In this document: positions 1 through 7,337 of the stretch, piece after piece | Layout: every line of letters starts with the position of its first letter | How positions within the stretch are numbered: position 1 is the stretch's first letter | Source of the DNA: Micrococcales bacterium 31B | GTDB lineage: Bacteria > Actinomycetota > Actinomycetes > Actinomycetales > Dermabacteraceae | NCBI GenBank assembly: GCA_022803075.1 | Contig: JAFFTF010000010.1 | Location: 17,634-60,690 of the forward strand | DNA: 43,057 nt | Direction: 5' to 3' | Made by a program: the position numbers and the translations under genes | The notes under the pieces: model-generated | What the model saw: the letters and a program-made list of their open reading frames with translations, nothing else | What the model was told of the DNA's origin: nothing | Database searches by the model: none

Positions 1-427
1 CCCCCGCCGCAACGATCTCTCGCCTGCACACCTGAAGGAGCCGATCCTGGTGCTCATCGAGCTCGAGAACGGCGTGCTCGTCGACGTCGAAATGAATGTC
101 AGCGTGCAGTTCGGCTACCAGGTTGCCACCGAGGGCGTCTTTGAACAGGGCATCGGCCGCATCGGTCAGCCCGCGGGCCTGCAGCGATGGAGCCAAGGCA
201 ACTTCATCACCAAGGACCACGAATCGTTCGTGACGCGCTTCGCCGCCGCCTACGACGCTCAGGTGCAAAGCTGGGTCAACGCGGTGCGCGGTGGCACCCT
301 GGTCGACGGCCCCAACGCGTGGGACGGCTACAAGTGCGCCCTCGCGTGCGAGGCCGGTGTGGCCGCCCTCGAATCCGGCGAGCGCGTTGAGCTCACCATT
401 CCCGAGCGTCCCGCGTTCTACGCGTAA
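1..427 (+). CDS. Gfo/Idh/MocA-family oxidoreductase, C-terminal part (truncated by window start)
   Basis: The reading frame is open from base 2 to the TAA at 425-427, so only the last 141 residues are present and the start lies outside the window. The visible part resembles the C-terminal substrate-binding alpha/beta domain of Gfo/Idh/MocA dehydrogenases, which oxidise or reduce sugars and cyclitols such as myo-inositol with NAD(P). Typical elements are the strand 'ENGVLVDVEMNVS', a segment naming substrate-facing residues ('GIGRIGQPAG'), and a terminal helix containing 'W..GYKCALACEAGVAALESGERVEL', as in inositol 2-dehydrogenase relatives. A GTG at 50 is an internal codon, not a start, because the frame continues upstream. 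The next gene is a TIM-barrel isomerase, which fits a sugar or inositol catabolic operon. The exact substrate cannot be read from this fragment. Confidence 0.8.
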   Translation, partial: PRRNDLSPAHLKEPILVLIELENGVLVDVEMNVSVQFGYQVATEGVFEQGIGRIGQPAGLQRWSQGNFITKDHESFVTRFAAAYDAQVQSWVNAVRGGTLVDGPNAWDGYKCALACEAGVAALESGERVELTIPERPAFYA

Positions 428-434
428 CGTCTTC

Positions 435-460
435 CGGCGCCCCGGCCTTCCGGGGCGCCG
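435..460 (+). terminator. Intercistronic GC-rich hairpin
   Basis: A perfect 11-bp stem (435-445 with 450-460) with a CCTT loop lies just after the oxidoreductase stop. The nearest T-run (475-480) is 14 bases further on, so this is not a textbook intrinsic terminator. It could be a partial terminator or an mRNA-stabilising hairpin between two co-transcribed genes. Confidence 0.45.
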
Positions 461-538
461 AGCCATTCCTGCCGTTTTTTCTGGACGCGCGGTCCCTCCT
501 TCCTGCCCGCGCCCACCCTCCCTACCCTTGAGGACATC

Positions 539-1417
539 ATGGTTCGCATCGCGCTTGACCCCACCCCGTTCCATCACGACTACGCCCTGCTGGATTTTCC
601 TGACGTGGTTGCACGACTCGGCTATGAGCACATGCAACTGACTCCGCACCTCGACTTCACGCCGTTCTTTCGCTACCCCAAGGCCAACGATGGCCTGGTG
701 GCGGCACTCAAAAAGCGATCGGCCGACGCGGGCGTCTCTATCCCTGCGCTGCTGCCGGTGCAGCGCGTGTCGTCGCCGGACGAGCAGCTGCGACAGACCG
801 CGGTGAAGAACTTCAATCGCGTCATCGATCTCTGTGTCGAACTTGGCGTGCCCGTCATCAACACCGAGTTCTCCGGGCGCCCCGAGCTGCAGGAGGAGTC
901 TGAGGCGGCCTTCTACCGCTCGATGGATGAGTTGCTGCCGCGCATCGAACGGGAGGGGCTGCGACTGAACTTCGACCCGCACCCCGATGACTTTGTCGAG
1001 GATGGACTGGAGGCTTGGCGTGTGCTGCGCGGTCTCAACTCGAAGCACGTGGGCTTCGTCTACGTTGCCTCGCACACGTTCCATTACGGCGACCGGGCCG
1101 AGACGCTGCTCCCAGAGGTCGGCGACTCGCTGGGCGCCGTGTACGCGGCGGACACGTTCGACCACCACCGCTCGCATGGGCTGCGCTACATCTCTAACCC
1201 GCCGGGCAATGCGGCGCGTATTCACCAGCATCTGGCAATCGGCGATGGTGACGTCGACTTCGCCGGGTTGTTCTCCATTTTGAAGGGCACCGGTTATCTC
1301 GCCCGAGAGGACGCCCTGATCGTGTCGAACGTATTCGCCGAGGACGAGCGCGCCGATGAAGTGTCGCGCTACCAACTGCAGACGCTGCGCGAACTGGTGG
1401 CCGGCGCGTCCGACTAA
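539..1417 (+). CDS. Sugar phosphate isomerase/epimerase family protein (TIM barrel, AP-endonuclease-2 type)
   Basis: The 292-residue product resembles the xylose-isomerase-like TIM-barrel superfamily that includes IolE, IolI and related sugar epimerases. Visible elements are the N-terminal strand 'MVRIALDPTPF', a central 'LGVPVINTEFSG' strand whose Glu is a likely metal ligand, 'LRLNFDPHPDDF' with clustered Asp/His, 'HVGFVYVASHTFHYG', and 'HQHLAIGDGDVDF', the usual site of a late metal ligand and the 'G.G.VDF' motif. The ATG at 539 follows TTGAGGAC, a good ribosome-binding site. It sits 111 bases downstream of a Gfo/Idh/MocA oxidoreductase, a common pairing in inositol and rare-sugar catabolism. 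Family assignment is fairly secure; the substrate is unknown. Confidence 0.8.
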   Translation: MVRIALDPTPFHHDYALLDFPDVVARLGYEHMQLTPHLDFTPFFRYPKANDGLVAALKKRSADAGVSIPALLPVQRVSSPDEQLRQTAVKNFNRVIDLCVELGVPVINTEFSGRPELQEESEAAFYRSMDELLPRIEREGLRLNFDPHPDDFVEDGLEAWRVLRGLNSKHVGFVYVASHTFHYGDRAETLLPEVGDSLGAVYAADTFDHHRSHGLRYISNPPGNAARIHQHLAIGDGDVDFAGLFSILKGTGYLAREDALIVSNVFAEDERADEVSRYQLQTLRELVAGASD

Positions 1418-1676
1418 CGGCGAGGCGTGCCCCGAACGAGAGTGGGCGGCAACTCATGAGCCGCAGCTAAAGCCGGATCCACGGCGTGTCTAAAGTCTAT
1501 TATCGAAGATCAACGCAGGTGGCTAGAAGACTTTCGTCTAGACCCGGCTCCAGGGCGGTGATTCCACGAAATTGCTGGGTTAGGGTGGTGATCAGGTAGT
1601 CATTACGGGCCCGCTTCGTCCTTCAGGATTTCGCAAGGGCATCGCGGTGGCAGTCAACCAGCGATAGGGGAGTCAC

Positions 1677-2786
1677 ATGTTTGCATTTACTCGCACGAAG
1701 AAACACGGTGCCGCTTTCGCGGCCGTCGCGATGACGAGTGCGCTGATCCTGACTGGGTGCAGCTCGGTCGCCCCACGGGCCGTCACAGCGACAACGAGTG
1801 AAGCGGGTGTAGACGGCGAAGTCGTCACTGCACCGGTTAGCGAGGAGGAGCAGGCCTTCGCGGCCCTCAACAACCTCAAGACCGACCCTGCGACGACCGT
1901 GCGGGGCGACATTGCCTTTGGCGTTGAAGACGTCAACATCACGGCAGATCTCGACCTGAAGTATGGCAAGGAATTCGGGTCGTCGGTGATGAACTTTACT
2001 GTGGAATCGCCCGAGTTCTCGATCGAAAAGGTCACCATGTCGACCGTCGGAGACAATGCTGGAGAGGTCGCATACGTCAAGATTGACAACCTCGTCAGTA
2101 CGGTGGACGAGGTCATGAAGAACACGGGCGGAGACGAGGCTAGTATCGCCCCGTTCAAGCCCGCTCTCAACGCGATCGATGGCAAGTACGTCAAGATGGA
2201 CGCCAAAGAACTTGAGGCGCTCTCGGGAGAAGAAGTCGGCGCCCCCGACGCGCAGGCTTGCACGAAGGACATGCAGGAGCGTGCCACTGACCCTGAGTCG
2301 CTGAAAGAGGTCGTGGACCTGCTGAAGGACTCGGATGCGCTCACGGCCAAGCGTGGCGGCGCAGCAAAGATCTCCGGCGAGGAGAGCCAGGGCTACACCT
2401 TCGACGTCGACCTGGCGAACGCGCTCGACGCCGGTGACGAGCTCGCCAAGACCGGCCTCATCTCGGCCATCCTCGAATGTCAGAAGATGGAAGGCGCAGG
2501 TGGTCCGAGTTCGGACGAACTCGACCCCGAAGACCTGCCCGGTGACCTGGTCACCACGTTCGACGTGTACGTAGGTAACGATTCGAAACAACTCAACAAG
2601 TTCACCTACGAAATGTCCTCGAAAGATGAACAGGTGAATTTTACGGGCGAGTTCACGGTCGGCTACGAAGACGTGACGGTGGAGGCGCCTGCGGCAGCCG
2701 ACACGGTCACCCTGAAAGAGGCTATTGACTCTTTCGCACCTGGTACGTACGACCAGCTTGTGCAGACTGCGCAGGCCGCGAATTAG
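1677..2786 (+). CDS. Exported lipoprotein, paralogue 1 of 3 (possibly LppX/LprAFG-like)
   Basis: The product has 369 residues with a signal peptide (basic 'TRTKKH', hydrophobic run) ending in the lipobox LTGC near residue 28, so it should be lipid-anchored on the outer face of the membrane. After a short low-complexity linker, the body alternates predicted beta strands with motifs shared by the next two genes: 'A..NLKTDPA.T..G', 'DGKYVKM', a two-Cys segment ('AQACTKDMQ' to 'ILECQKM'), 'VYVGNDSKQLN', and a C-terminal 'TLKEAIDSFAPGTYD'. The start is supported by AGGGGAG upstream of ATG 1677. The overall pattern (lipoprotein, roughly 80-100 residue strands, late YVG strand) recalls mycobacterial LppX/LprG lipid-binding lipoproteins, but that is inference. 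No enzymatic motif is visible. Confidence 0.75.
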   Translation: MFAFTRTKKHGAAFAAVAMTSALILTGCSSVAPRAVTATTSEAGVDGEVVTAPVSEEEQAFAALNNLKTDPATTVRGDIAFGVEDVNITADLDLKYGKEFGSSVMNFTVESPEFSIEKVTMSTVGDNAGEVAYVKIDNLVSTVDEVMKNTGGDEASIAPFKPALNAIDGKYVKMDAKELEALSGEEVGAPDAQACTKDMQERATDPESLKEVVDLLKDSDALTAKRGGAAKISGEESQGYTFDVDLANALDAGDELAKTGLISAILECQKMEGAGGPSSDELDPEDLPGDLVTTFDVYVGNDSKQLNKFTYEMSSKDEQVNFTGEFTVGYEDVTVEAPAAADTVTLKEAIDSFAPGTYDQLVQTAQAAN

Positions 2787-2987
2787 GTTGCAGCTACATC
2801 GCATCCAGAGTTCCCGGCTAAATAACACGCCAAAATCGAAATGGGTACTTATATCCATTACGTGAAGGTCACATCATCTGCTTTAGTCAAAGATGAGACC
2901 GGGCTTGTAATCTGGAATCACGAACTCGCCGTTTCCGCGCTGCAATAGTGCCCGCGAGGGGCGAAGAGTTCCATCCACAAAGACCTT

Positions 2988-3011
2988 CCGGGCAGCACCC
3001 GCGCTGCCCGG
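2988..3011 (+). other. Leader hairpin before second lipoprotein gene
   Basis: A perfect 9-bp inverted repeat, CCGGGCAGC / GCTGCCCGG with a 6-base loop, lies 74 bases before the start of the second lipoprotein gene. No T-run follows. It may be a leader structure in the mRNA; its function is unknown. The 298-base gap in which it sits shows no other clear feature. Confidence 0.35.
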
Positions 3012-3084
3012 GGCGGAGCTCACCGAGCCGTGAGACTACCGCAAGCGAGACCTAGAGATGCCTTCGGGCAGGGGAAAGGCCACC

Positions 3085-4170
3085 ATGAAGATCAAGAAGT
3101 CCCGTTCCGTACTCGGTGCCGTCGCTGTCGCCGCAACGCTTTTCGGTAGCGGCGCCCTCGCCGCGTGCAGCAGCACCAATGACCCCTCTAACAACTCTTC
3201 CACCTCGGCTTCGGCCTCGGCGGAAGGCTCGCAGTCGAGCGAAGCCGCCGCCACCCCCGAAGACGCCGTGTTCGACGGCCTCCGCGCGCTCGCCAAGAAG
3301 CCCGCCACGGGCGCCAAGGGCACCCTCGCCGTTGACAGCGATGGCACCAAGTTGGATGTCGAATTCACGGCAAACGGCGGCGGCGACTTTAGCGAAACCA
3401 CGCTGAAGATGAGCATCGACGCCGATGGCTCCGCGATCAACGACATTAGCGTCGACGCGATCACCAACAAGGCCGGCGACACTTTTTACGTCAAGATCAA
3501 CGACGCGCAGAGTCTTGTCGACGAGTTCGCTAAGGCCGCGGGTGCGGGCGATCAGGCCGCCCTCTTTGACCCGCTCGTCAAGAAGATTGACGGCAAGTAC
3601 ATCAAGATCAGCGCCGACGAATTCGGCGGCGTGGCGGGCTCGGCCTCCGGCGACGCGGATGCCCAGAAGTGCATCGCCGACCTGCAGGCTGCGATGCAGG
3701 ACGAGGCGGCCGTCACCGAGGTTGTTGACGCGATCACGAAGTCCGGCGCCATGACGGCCAAGGAAGCCGACTCGGCCGACGTCAACGGCGAAGACAGCCA
3801 GGGTTACACCATCACCGTCGACGGAGACAAGGCCAAGGAGGCTGGAGACACGCTGAAGGACTCCAAGATCGGTAAGGTCTTCGAGGGCTGCGACACCGAC
3901 AGCTCGTCGTCCTCGAGCTCCAGCAGTGATTCGTCGAGCGACAAGCCGCCCACCGTTACGGTCTACGTCGGCAAAGATTCCAAGACGCTGAACCGCGTTA
4001 CGCTCTCGGGTGACTCGGACGACTCCAAGGTGGACCTCGACGTGTCGCTCAACTTCGACGAGGCCGACATCAAGGAGCCCGCTTCGGGCGATGTCGTCTC
4101 GCTGAAGGACGCCATTGACTCGATTCAGCCCGGTGCCTACGACAGCATGATGAAGAACATGGAGTCCTAA
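3085..4170 (+). CDS. Exported lipoprotein, paralogue 2 of 3 (possibly LppX/LprAFG-like)
   Basis: The product has 361 residues. I chose ATG 3085 because GGGGAAAGG lies 5 bases upstream and the resulting N-terminus 'MKIKKSRSVLG' is a normal signal peptide; the in-frame ATG at 3058 has no ribosome-binding site. The lipobox is LAAC near residue 28, followed by a Ser/Thr/Asn-rich linker. The body is clearly homologous to the preceding gene: 'GLRALAKKPATGAKGTL', 'DGKYIKIS', a two-Cys pair ('AQKCIADLQ' and 'FEGCDTD'), 'GEDSQGYTITVD', 'VYVGKDSKTLNRVTL', 'SLKDAIDSIQPGAYDSMM'. A poly-Ser insertion (about residues 271-288) interrupts the domain relative to its neighbours. It probably arose by tandem duplication. 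Function unknown; a lipid or ligand-carrier role is inferred only from family resemblance. Confidence 0.75.
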   Translation: MKIKKSRSVLGAVAVAATLFGSGALAACSSTNDPSNNSSTSASASAEGSQSSEAAATPEDAVFDGLRALAKKPATGAKGTLAVDSDGTKLDVEFTANGGGDFSETTLKMSIDADGSAINDISVDAITNKAGDTFYVKINDAQSLVDEFAKAAGAGDQAALFDPLVKKIDGKYIKISADEFGGVAGSASGDADAQKCIADLQAAMQDEAAVTEVVDAITKSGAMTAKEADSADVNGEDSQGYTITVDGDKAKEAGDTLKDSKIGKVFEGCDTDSSSSSSSSSDSSSDKPPTVTVYVGKDSKTLNRVTLSGDSDDSKVDLDVSLNFDEADIKEPASGDVVSLKDAIDSIQPGAYDSMMKNMES

Positions 4171-4213
4171 TTTCGGGTGCCGCGCTGGTTCGTGCCACGC
4201 GGCGTCCGGTCTG

Positions 4214-4248
4214 AAGGCGCGGGCCACCCACTCGGGTGCCCGCGCCTT
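4214..4248 (+). terminator. Intrinsic terminator after lipoprotein 2
   Basis: An 11-bp perfect stem (4214-4224 with 4238-4248) encloses an inner ACCC/GGGT stem and ends in CCTTTG. The T-run is short, but position and strength fit termination downstream of the second lipoprotein. Confidence 0.6.
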
Positions 4249-4328
4249 TGCCATGCGGGCCACCGAGCAGTGCGCACGGGCCCGCCGTAGACTGACACGT
4301 GAGCACGCATGCTGCAGGAAGGAACGAC

Positions 4329-5345
4329 GTGGCGATTTCTAGGCGGCGCCGCATCATCGCCGCTATAGCGGTCCTGCTGCTGGCAGGAGCCACGGTCGGG
4401 GCCGTGGCCCTCTACAAAACCGTGACGCCCCTCCTGCACCTCAAAGACTCACTCAGCAACTCGGTGCGCACCCCGCCGACCCAGTACACGGGCAATCTCA
4501 CGGTCGAATCCGACTCGCTCGCGGCGGACATCGATTTCACGCTGCGGCAGTCGGGCGACCTGGGTTTCGGGCACTTCGAGGTGCGATCTAGCCCGGGCGG
4601 CAGTGAGTTGCCCACATTCGGCGTGGACGCGATCGCCACGCGCGACGGCAACACCCTCTACCTGCGCGTCACCAACCTTGGCGAACTTGCCTCGCGCGCG
4701 CTCGGTCGCATTCCCTTTGTTGACACGAGCGCCCTGCTCGGGCCGTTCCTCAACGTTGTCTCGCAAAAATACGTACGGTTCGACTTCGGCGGCGAGACGC
4801 CGGCCATTCCCGATGTGCCCGGCTTTGACCTGTCGCCGTGCCTCGCGACGGTGCAGGACGTGCCGAATCGCACGGCGGACCTCACGCGCACGGTCGAGGT
4901 GATTCAGGAGCATGCGCTCAAGGGCATCAGCGTGCGCGAGCAGCATCTGATCAACGGCGAACTGAGCCGCAAGGTCGATCTCAACATGCCGCGCGACCAG
5001 GTGACGTCGATCAGCAGCGAACTCACGAGCCTGCGCACCGCACAAGACCTCGTGCGCGAATGCGGTGCGTCGGCCGACTACGTCGACCGCATTTTCTCGT
5101 GGATCGGCGGCACCGTCGCCGAGACGCTCGCGGCGCAGTCCTACGCGGTCAGCATCTACTCGGGCAATGACACGCGCCGCGTGAACCGCGTGGACGCGAC
5201 GGTGAACTCGGCGGGTTTCGCCCTGCGCGCCGTGGTCGTCGCGGGTTACCAGCCGGTCGAACTCACCGAACCTCAAGACTCCGTCAATGTCAACGATGCG
5301 CTGGCCGCCGTGCCGGAGTTGGCGCGGCGCTACCTGCTGGGGTGA
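4329..5345 (+). CDS. Membrane-anchored exported protein, paralogue 3 of 3
   Basis: The product has 338 residues from GTG 4329, preceded by GGAAGGA; an upstream GTG at 4299 would add ten unlikely residues. The N-terminus is 'RRRR' followed by a hydrophobic helix (about residues 8-30) with no lipobox Cys, so this copy should be held by a signal anchor rather than by lipid. The extracytoplasmic part matches the two preceding lipoproteins: an initial strand region, 'NTLYLRVTNLG', 'SQKYVRFDFGG', a Cys pair ('LSPCLATVQD' and 'VRECGAS'), 'SIYSGNDTRRVNRVDATV', and a C-terminal 'SVNVNDALAAVPELARRYL'. It ends 19 bases from the convergent bcp gene. Function unknown; the change of anchoring within a tandem family is the notable point. 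Confidence 0.72.
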   Translation: MAISRRRRIIAAIAVLLLAGATVGAVALYKTVTPLLHLKDSLSNSVRTPPTQYTGNLTVESDSLAADIDFTLRQSGDLGFGHFEVRSSPGGSELPTFGVDAIATRDGNTLYLRVTNLGELASRALGRIPFVDTSALLGPFLNVVSQKYVRFDFGGETPAIPDVPGFDLSPCLATVQDVPNRTADLTRTVEVIQEHALKGISVREQHLINGELSRKVDLNMPRDQVTSISSELTSLRTAQDLVRECGASADYVDRIFSWIGGTVAETLAAQSYAVSIYSGNDTRRVNRVDATVNSAGFALRAVVVAGYQPVELTEPQDSVNVNDALAAVPELARRYLLG

Positions 5346-5364
5346 CCGGACGCCGCGTGGCCCG

Positions 5365-5838
5365 CTAGTCGACCAGGCCCAGTTTGCCGCGCACCCAGTC
5401 GACGTGGCCCTTGGTTTTGACGCGGTAGGCGGCAAGTTCGACGCGGCCGTCGGCGCCGACCACGATGGTGGTGCGGATGGTGCCCATCACGATCTTGCCG
5501 TACATGTTCTTCTCGCCCCACGTGCCATAGGAAGGCATGGCCTCATGTGCGGGGTCACCGAGCAGGGTGAAGGGCAGCTCGTGTCTGGTCGCGAACGCCG
5601 CCAGCTTGTCGGGCGCGTCGGGTGAGATGCCGATGACTTCGAGACCGTCGGCGCGCAGGCGGGCGAAATTGTCACGGAAGTCGCAGGCTTGGGTCGTGCA
5701 GAGGGGAGTGTCGGCCTCGGGGTAGAAATACAGCAGCACTCGACGGCCCGTGAAGTCTGCGAGCGACACCTGGTTTCCGTGCGCGTCGGGGAGGCTGAAC
5801 GGGGGTGCAACGTCGCCGACCTGCAGTTTGATGGTCAT
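5365..5838 (-). CDS. bcp: Thioredoxin-dependent thiol peroxidase (Bcp/PrxQ-type peroxiredoxin)
   Basis: The 157-residue product reduces hydrogen and organic peroxides using a peroxidatic cysteine recycled by thioredoxin in the cytosol. The sequence shows the thioredoxin-fold peroxiredoxin core: 'VGDVAPPFSLPDAHGN', 'VLLYFYPEADTPLCTTQACDFRD' with peroxidatic Cys47 (PxxxTxxC) and resolving Cys52 five residues later, the hallmark of atypical 2-Cys PrxQ/Bcp proteins, then 'VIGISPD', 'FTLLGDPAHE', 'YGTWGEKNMYGK' and 'RTTIVVGADGRV'. The frame stays open for 135 codons upstream of ATG 5838, but that part looks non-coding and antisense to the next gene, so I use 5838. Length is normal for the family. 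It is divergent from the DUF3618-like gene. Confidence 0.93.
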   Translation of the reverse strand: MTIKLQVGDVAPPFSLPDAHGNQVSLADFTGRRVLLYFYPEADTPLCTTQACDFRDNFARLRADGLEVIGISPDAPDKLAAFATRHELPFTLLGDPAHEAMPSYGTWGEKNMYGKIVMGTIRTTIVVGADGRVELAAYRVKTKGHVDWVRGKLGLVD

Positions 5839-5958
5839 GGAGGGATTCCTGCTTTCTGAGAGGTTCCGGGCGGGGGCGCCGGATTCGACTACTCTAGATC
5901 TCATATTGGGTCTACTATCTGTCACGAGAGTAGGTCGAGTCGAAACGAGGGCATACGC

Positions 5959-6225
5959 ATGAGCAAGAACACCCCCCAGAGCAGCAGCCAGTTGGAACGC
6001 GACTTGGAAAACTCGCAACAGCGGCTGGCCGAAGACATCAACGAACTGATCGCGCGCTTTCACCCCAAGAATGTCCTGGCCGAGGGTAAACACAAGACGA
6101 AGACGGCCCTGAAGTCTTTTTTCGTCGCCGATAACGGAGAGGTCAACCTGCCGCGTGCGGCTGCGGCGGGTGCGGCAGTTGTCGGCGCCATCGTGCTCGC
6201 CGTGGTCAAGGGGAGTCGCGGCTAA
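5959..6225 (+). CDS. DUF3618-like small membrane protein
   Basis: The 88-residue protein has an amphipathic N-terminal helix 'LERDLENSQQRLAEDINELIARFHPKN', a basic middle, and one C-terminal membrane segment 'AAAAGAAVVGAIVLAVV' followed by 'KGSRG'. This matches the small actinobacterial DUF3618 proteins, which have an N-terminal 'I..D...TR..L...ID.L...' helix and a single C-terminal membrane span. Its role is unknown. It starts 120 bases from the divergent bcp start and is followed after 2 bases by the GroES-like gene, so the two are probably co-transcribed. Confidence 0.7.
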   Translation: MSKNTPQSSSQLERDLENSQQRLAEDINELIARFHPKNVLAEGKHKTKTALKSFFVADNGEVNLPRAAAAGAAVVGAIVLAVVKGSRG

Positions 6226-6227
6226 CC

Positions 6228-6599
6228 GTGACCACCCCACCATCTTCCGCGGCGGCGGGGCCCGCCGCGGAGTCGTACAACCGCACTGAACTTCCCGTTC
6301 GTATGCTGCATGACCGTATTTTGGTCGACCTCGAAGGTGAGGCCGGCGAGCGACGCAGCAATGCGGGCATCGTCATTCCGGCGACGGCCGCCGTGGGAAA
6401 GCGCCTCGGGTGGGCGCGCGTAGTGGCGGCAGGTCGGGGCGTCCGCCAGGTCTCGGTAGGGGAGCGGGTTCTCTTCGACCCCGAAGACCGCGCCGAGGTT
6501 GAAATCGGCGGCAAGGACTACGTCTTGCTGCGCGAGCGTGACCTGCATGCTGTCTCTACTCCCGACGCCGTCGGCGAGGGCACGGGCCTGTACCTGTAG
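6228..6599 (+). CDS. GroES-family (Cpn10-like) protein
   Basis: The 123-residue protein contains a Cpn10 fold: 'LHDRILVDLEGEAGERRSNAGIVIP', which aligns with the GroES first strand and the mobile loop ending in the chaperonin-contacting hydrophobic IVI, then 'GWARVVAAGRG', 'VGERVLFDPEDRAEVEIGGKDYVLLRERDLHAV', matching the GroES 'V.VGD.VLF..Y.GTE....GE.Y..L...D' tail. It has about 20 extra residues at each end compared with the usual 97-100. The GTG start at 6228 lies 2 bases after the preceding stop, implying coupling. No groEL is adjacent, so this is probably a second GroES-like copy rather than the main co-chaperone. Whether it binds GroEL is unknown. Confidence 0.8.
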   Translation: MTTPPSSAAAGPAAESYNRTELPVRMLHDRILVDLEGEAGERRSNAGIVIPATAAVGKRLGWARVVAAGRGVRQVSVGERVLFDPEDRAEVEIGGKDYVLLRERDLHAVSTPDAVGEGTGLYL

Positions 6600-6638
6600 T
6601 TGGCCGCGGGCGGCTCCCGCACCCTAGAAAGGCACTCG

Positions 6639-7337
6639 ATGTCTCCGTCGTCGAACGGCAAACCCAAACTGCCCATCGTGTGGGTGGACTGTGAAATGAC
6701 CGGCCTTTCTATCACCCATGATGCGCTGATCGAGGTGGCCGTGATCGTCACCGACGGTGAACTCAATCGCCTCGACGACGGCATTGATCTCGTGGTGAAG
6801 CCGCCGCGGGCCGCGCTCGACGGTATGAACGATTTCGTGCGCGACATGCACACCCATTCGGGGCTGCTCGACGTGCTCAACGAGGGCATAACGCTCGCCG
6901 AGGCGCAGGCCGCCTGCCTCGAGTACGTGAAACAGTGGGTTCCGGACGCCGGTAAGGCCCCCTTGGCAGGTAACTCCGTGGGTACCGACCGGCTGTTCAT
7001 CGCCCGCGATCTGCCCGAGTTTGAGGCGCACCTCAGCTACCGCACCATCGACGTGTCGTCACTGAAGGAACTCGCCAAGCGCTGGCTGCCGCGCATTTTC
7101 TTCAACAGCCCCACAAAGCATGGGGGCCACCGCGCGCACGCCGACATTGTCGAGAGCATTCAAGAGCTCAAGTACTACCGCGAGGCGATGCTCGTGCCGG
7201 AGCCGGGTCCGTCGTCGGCCGAGGCCAAGGCGCTCGGTCGCAAGTACGAGGTGCGCCCAGACGAGGCCGCACCCCAGGTGCCGAATGGCGAAAACTTCTC
7301 ATCCTGGCGTCCAGACCCCCCGAAGGAGAAACCGTGA
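6639..7337 (+). CDS. orn: Oligoribonuclease
   Basis: The 232-residue DEDDh 3'-5' exoribonuclease degrades RNA dinucleotides and short oligomers to mononucleotides in the cytosol, including pGpG from cyclic-di-GMP turnover. The active-site motifs are visible: 'WVDCEMTGL' (Asp17, Glu19), 'LIEVAVIVTDGEL', 'HTHSGL', 'GNSVGTDRLF' (Asp of Exo II), 'YRTIDVSSLKELAKRW', and 'HRAHADIVESI' (His and Asp of Exo III). I chose ATG 6639, preceded by AGAAAGG, instead of the frame opening at 6600. The C-terminal tail of about 35 residues beyond the core is longer than in E. coli Orn and is common in actinobacteria. It overlaps the next gene by 4 bases (GTGA). Confidence 0.95.
   Translation: MSPSSNGKPKLPIVWVDCEMTGLSITHDALIEVAVIVTDGELNRLDDGIDLVVKPPRAALDGMNDFVRDMHTHSGLLDVLNEGITLAEAQAACLEYVKQWVPDAGKAPLAGNSVGTDRLFIARDLPEFEAHLSYRTIDVSSLKELAKRWLPRIFFNSPTKHGGHRAHADIVESIQELKYYREAMLVPEPGPSSAEAKALGRKYEVRPDEAAPQVPNGENFSSWRPDPPKEKP

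Noticed and set aside
1623-2858. 411-codon open frame on the minus strand
   Set aside because: Antisense to the first lipoprotein gene, which has a signal peptide, lipobox and paralogues next door.
5890-5935. Inverted repeat CTACTCT...AGAGTAG between bcp and the DUF3618-like gene
   Set aside because: The half-sites are short and about 30 bases apart, with an unmatched base; I could not separate it from chance.
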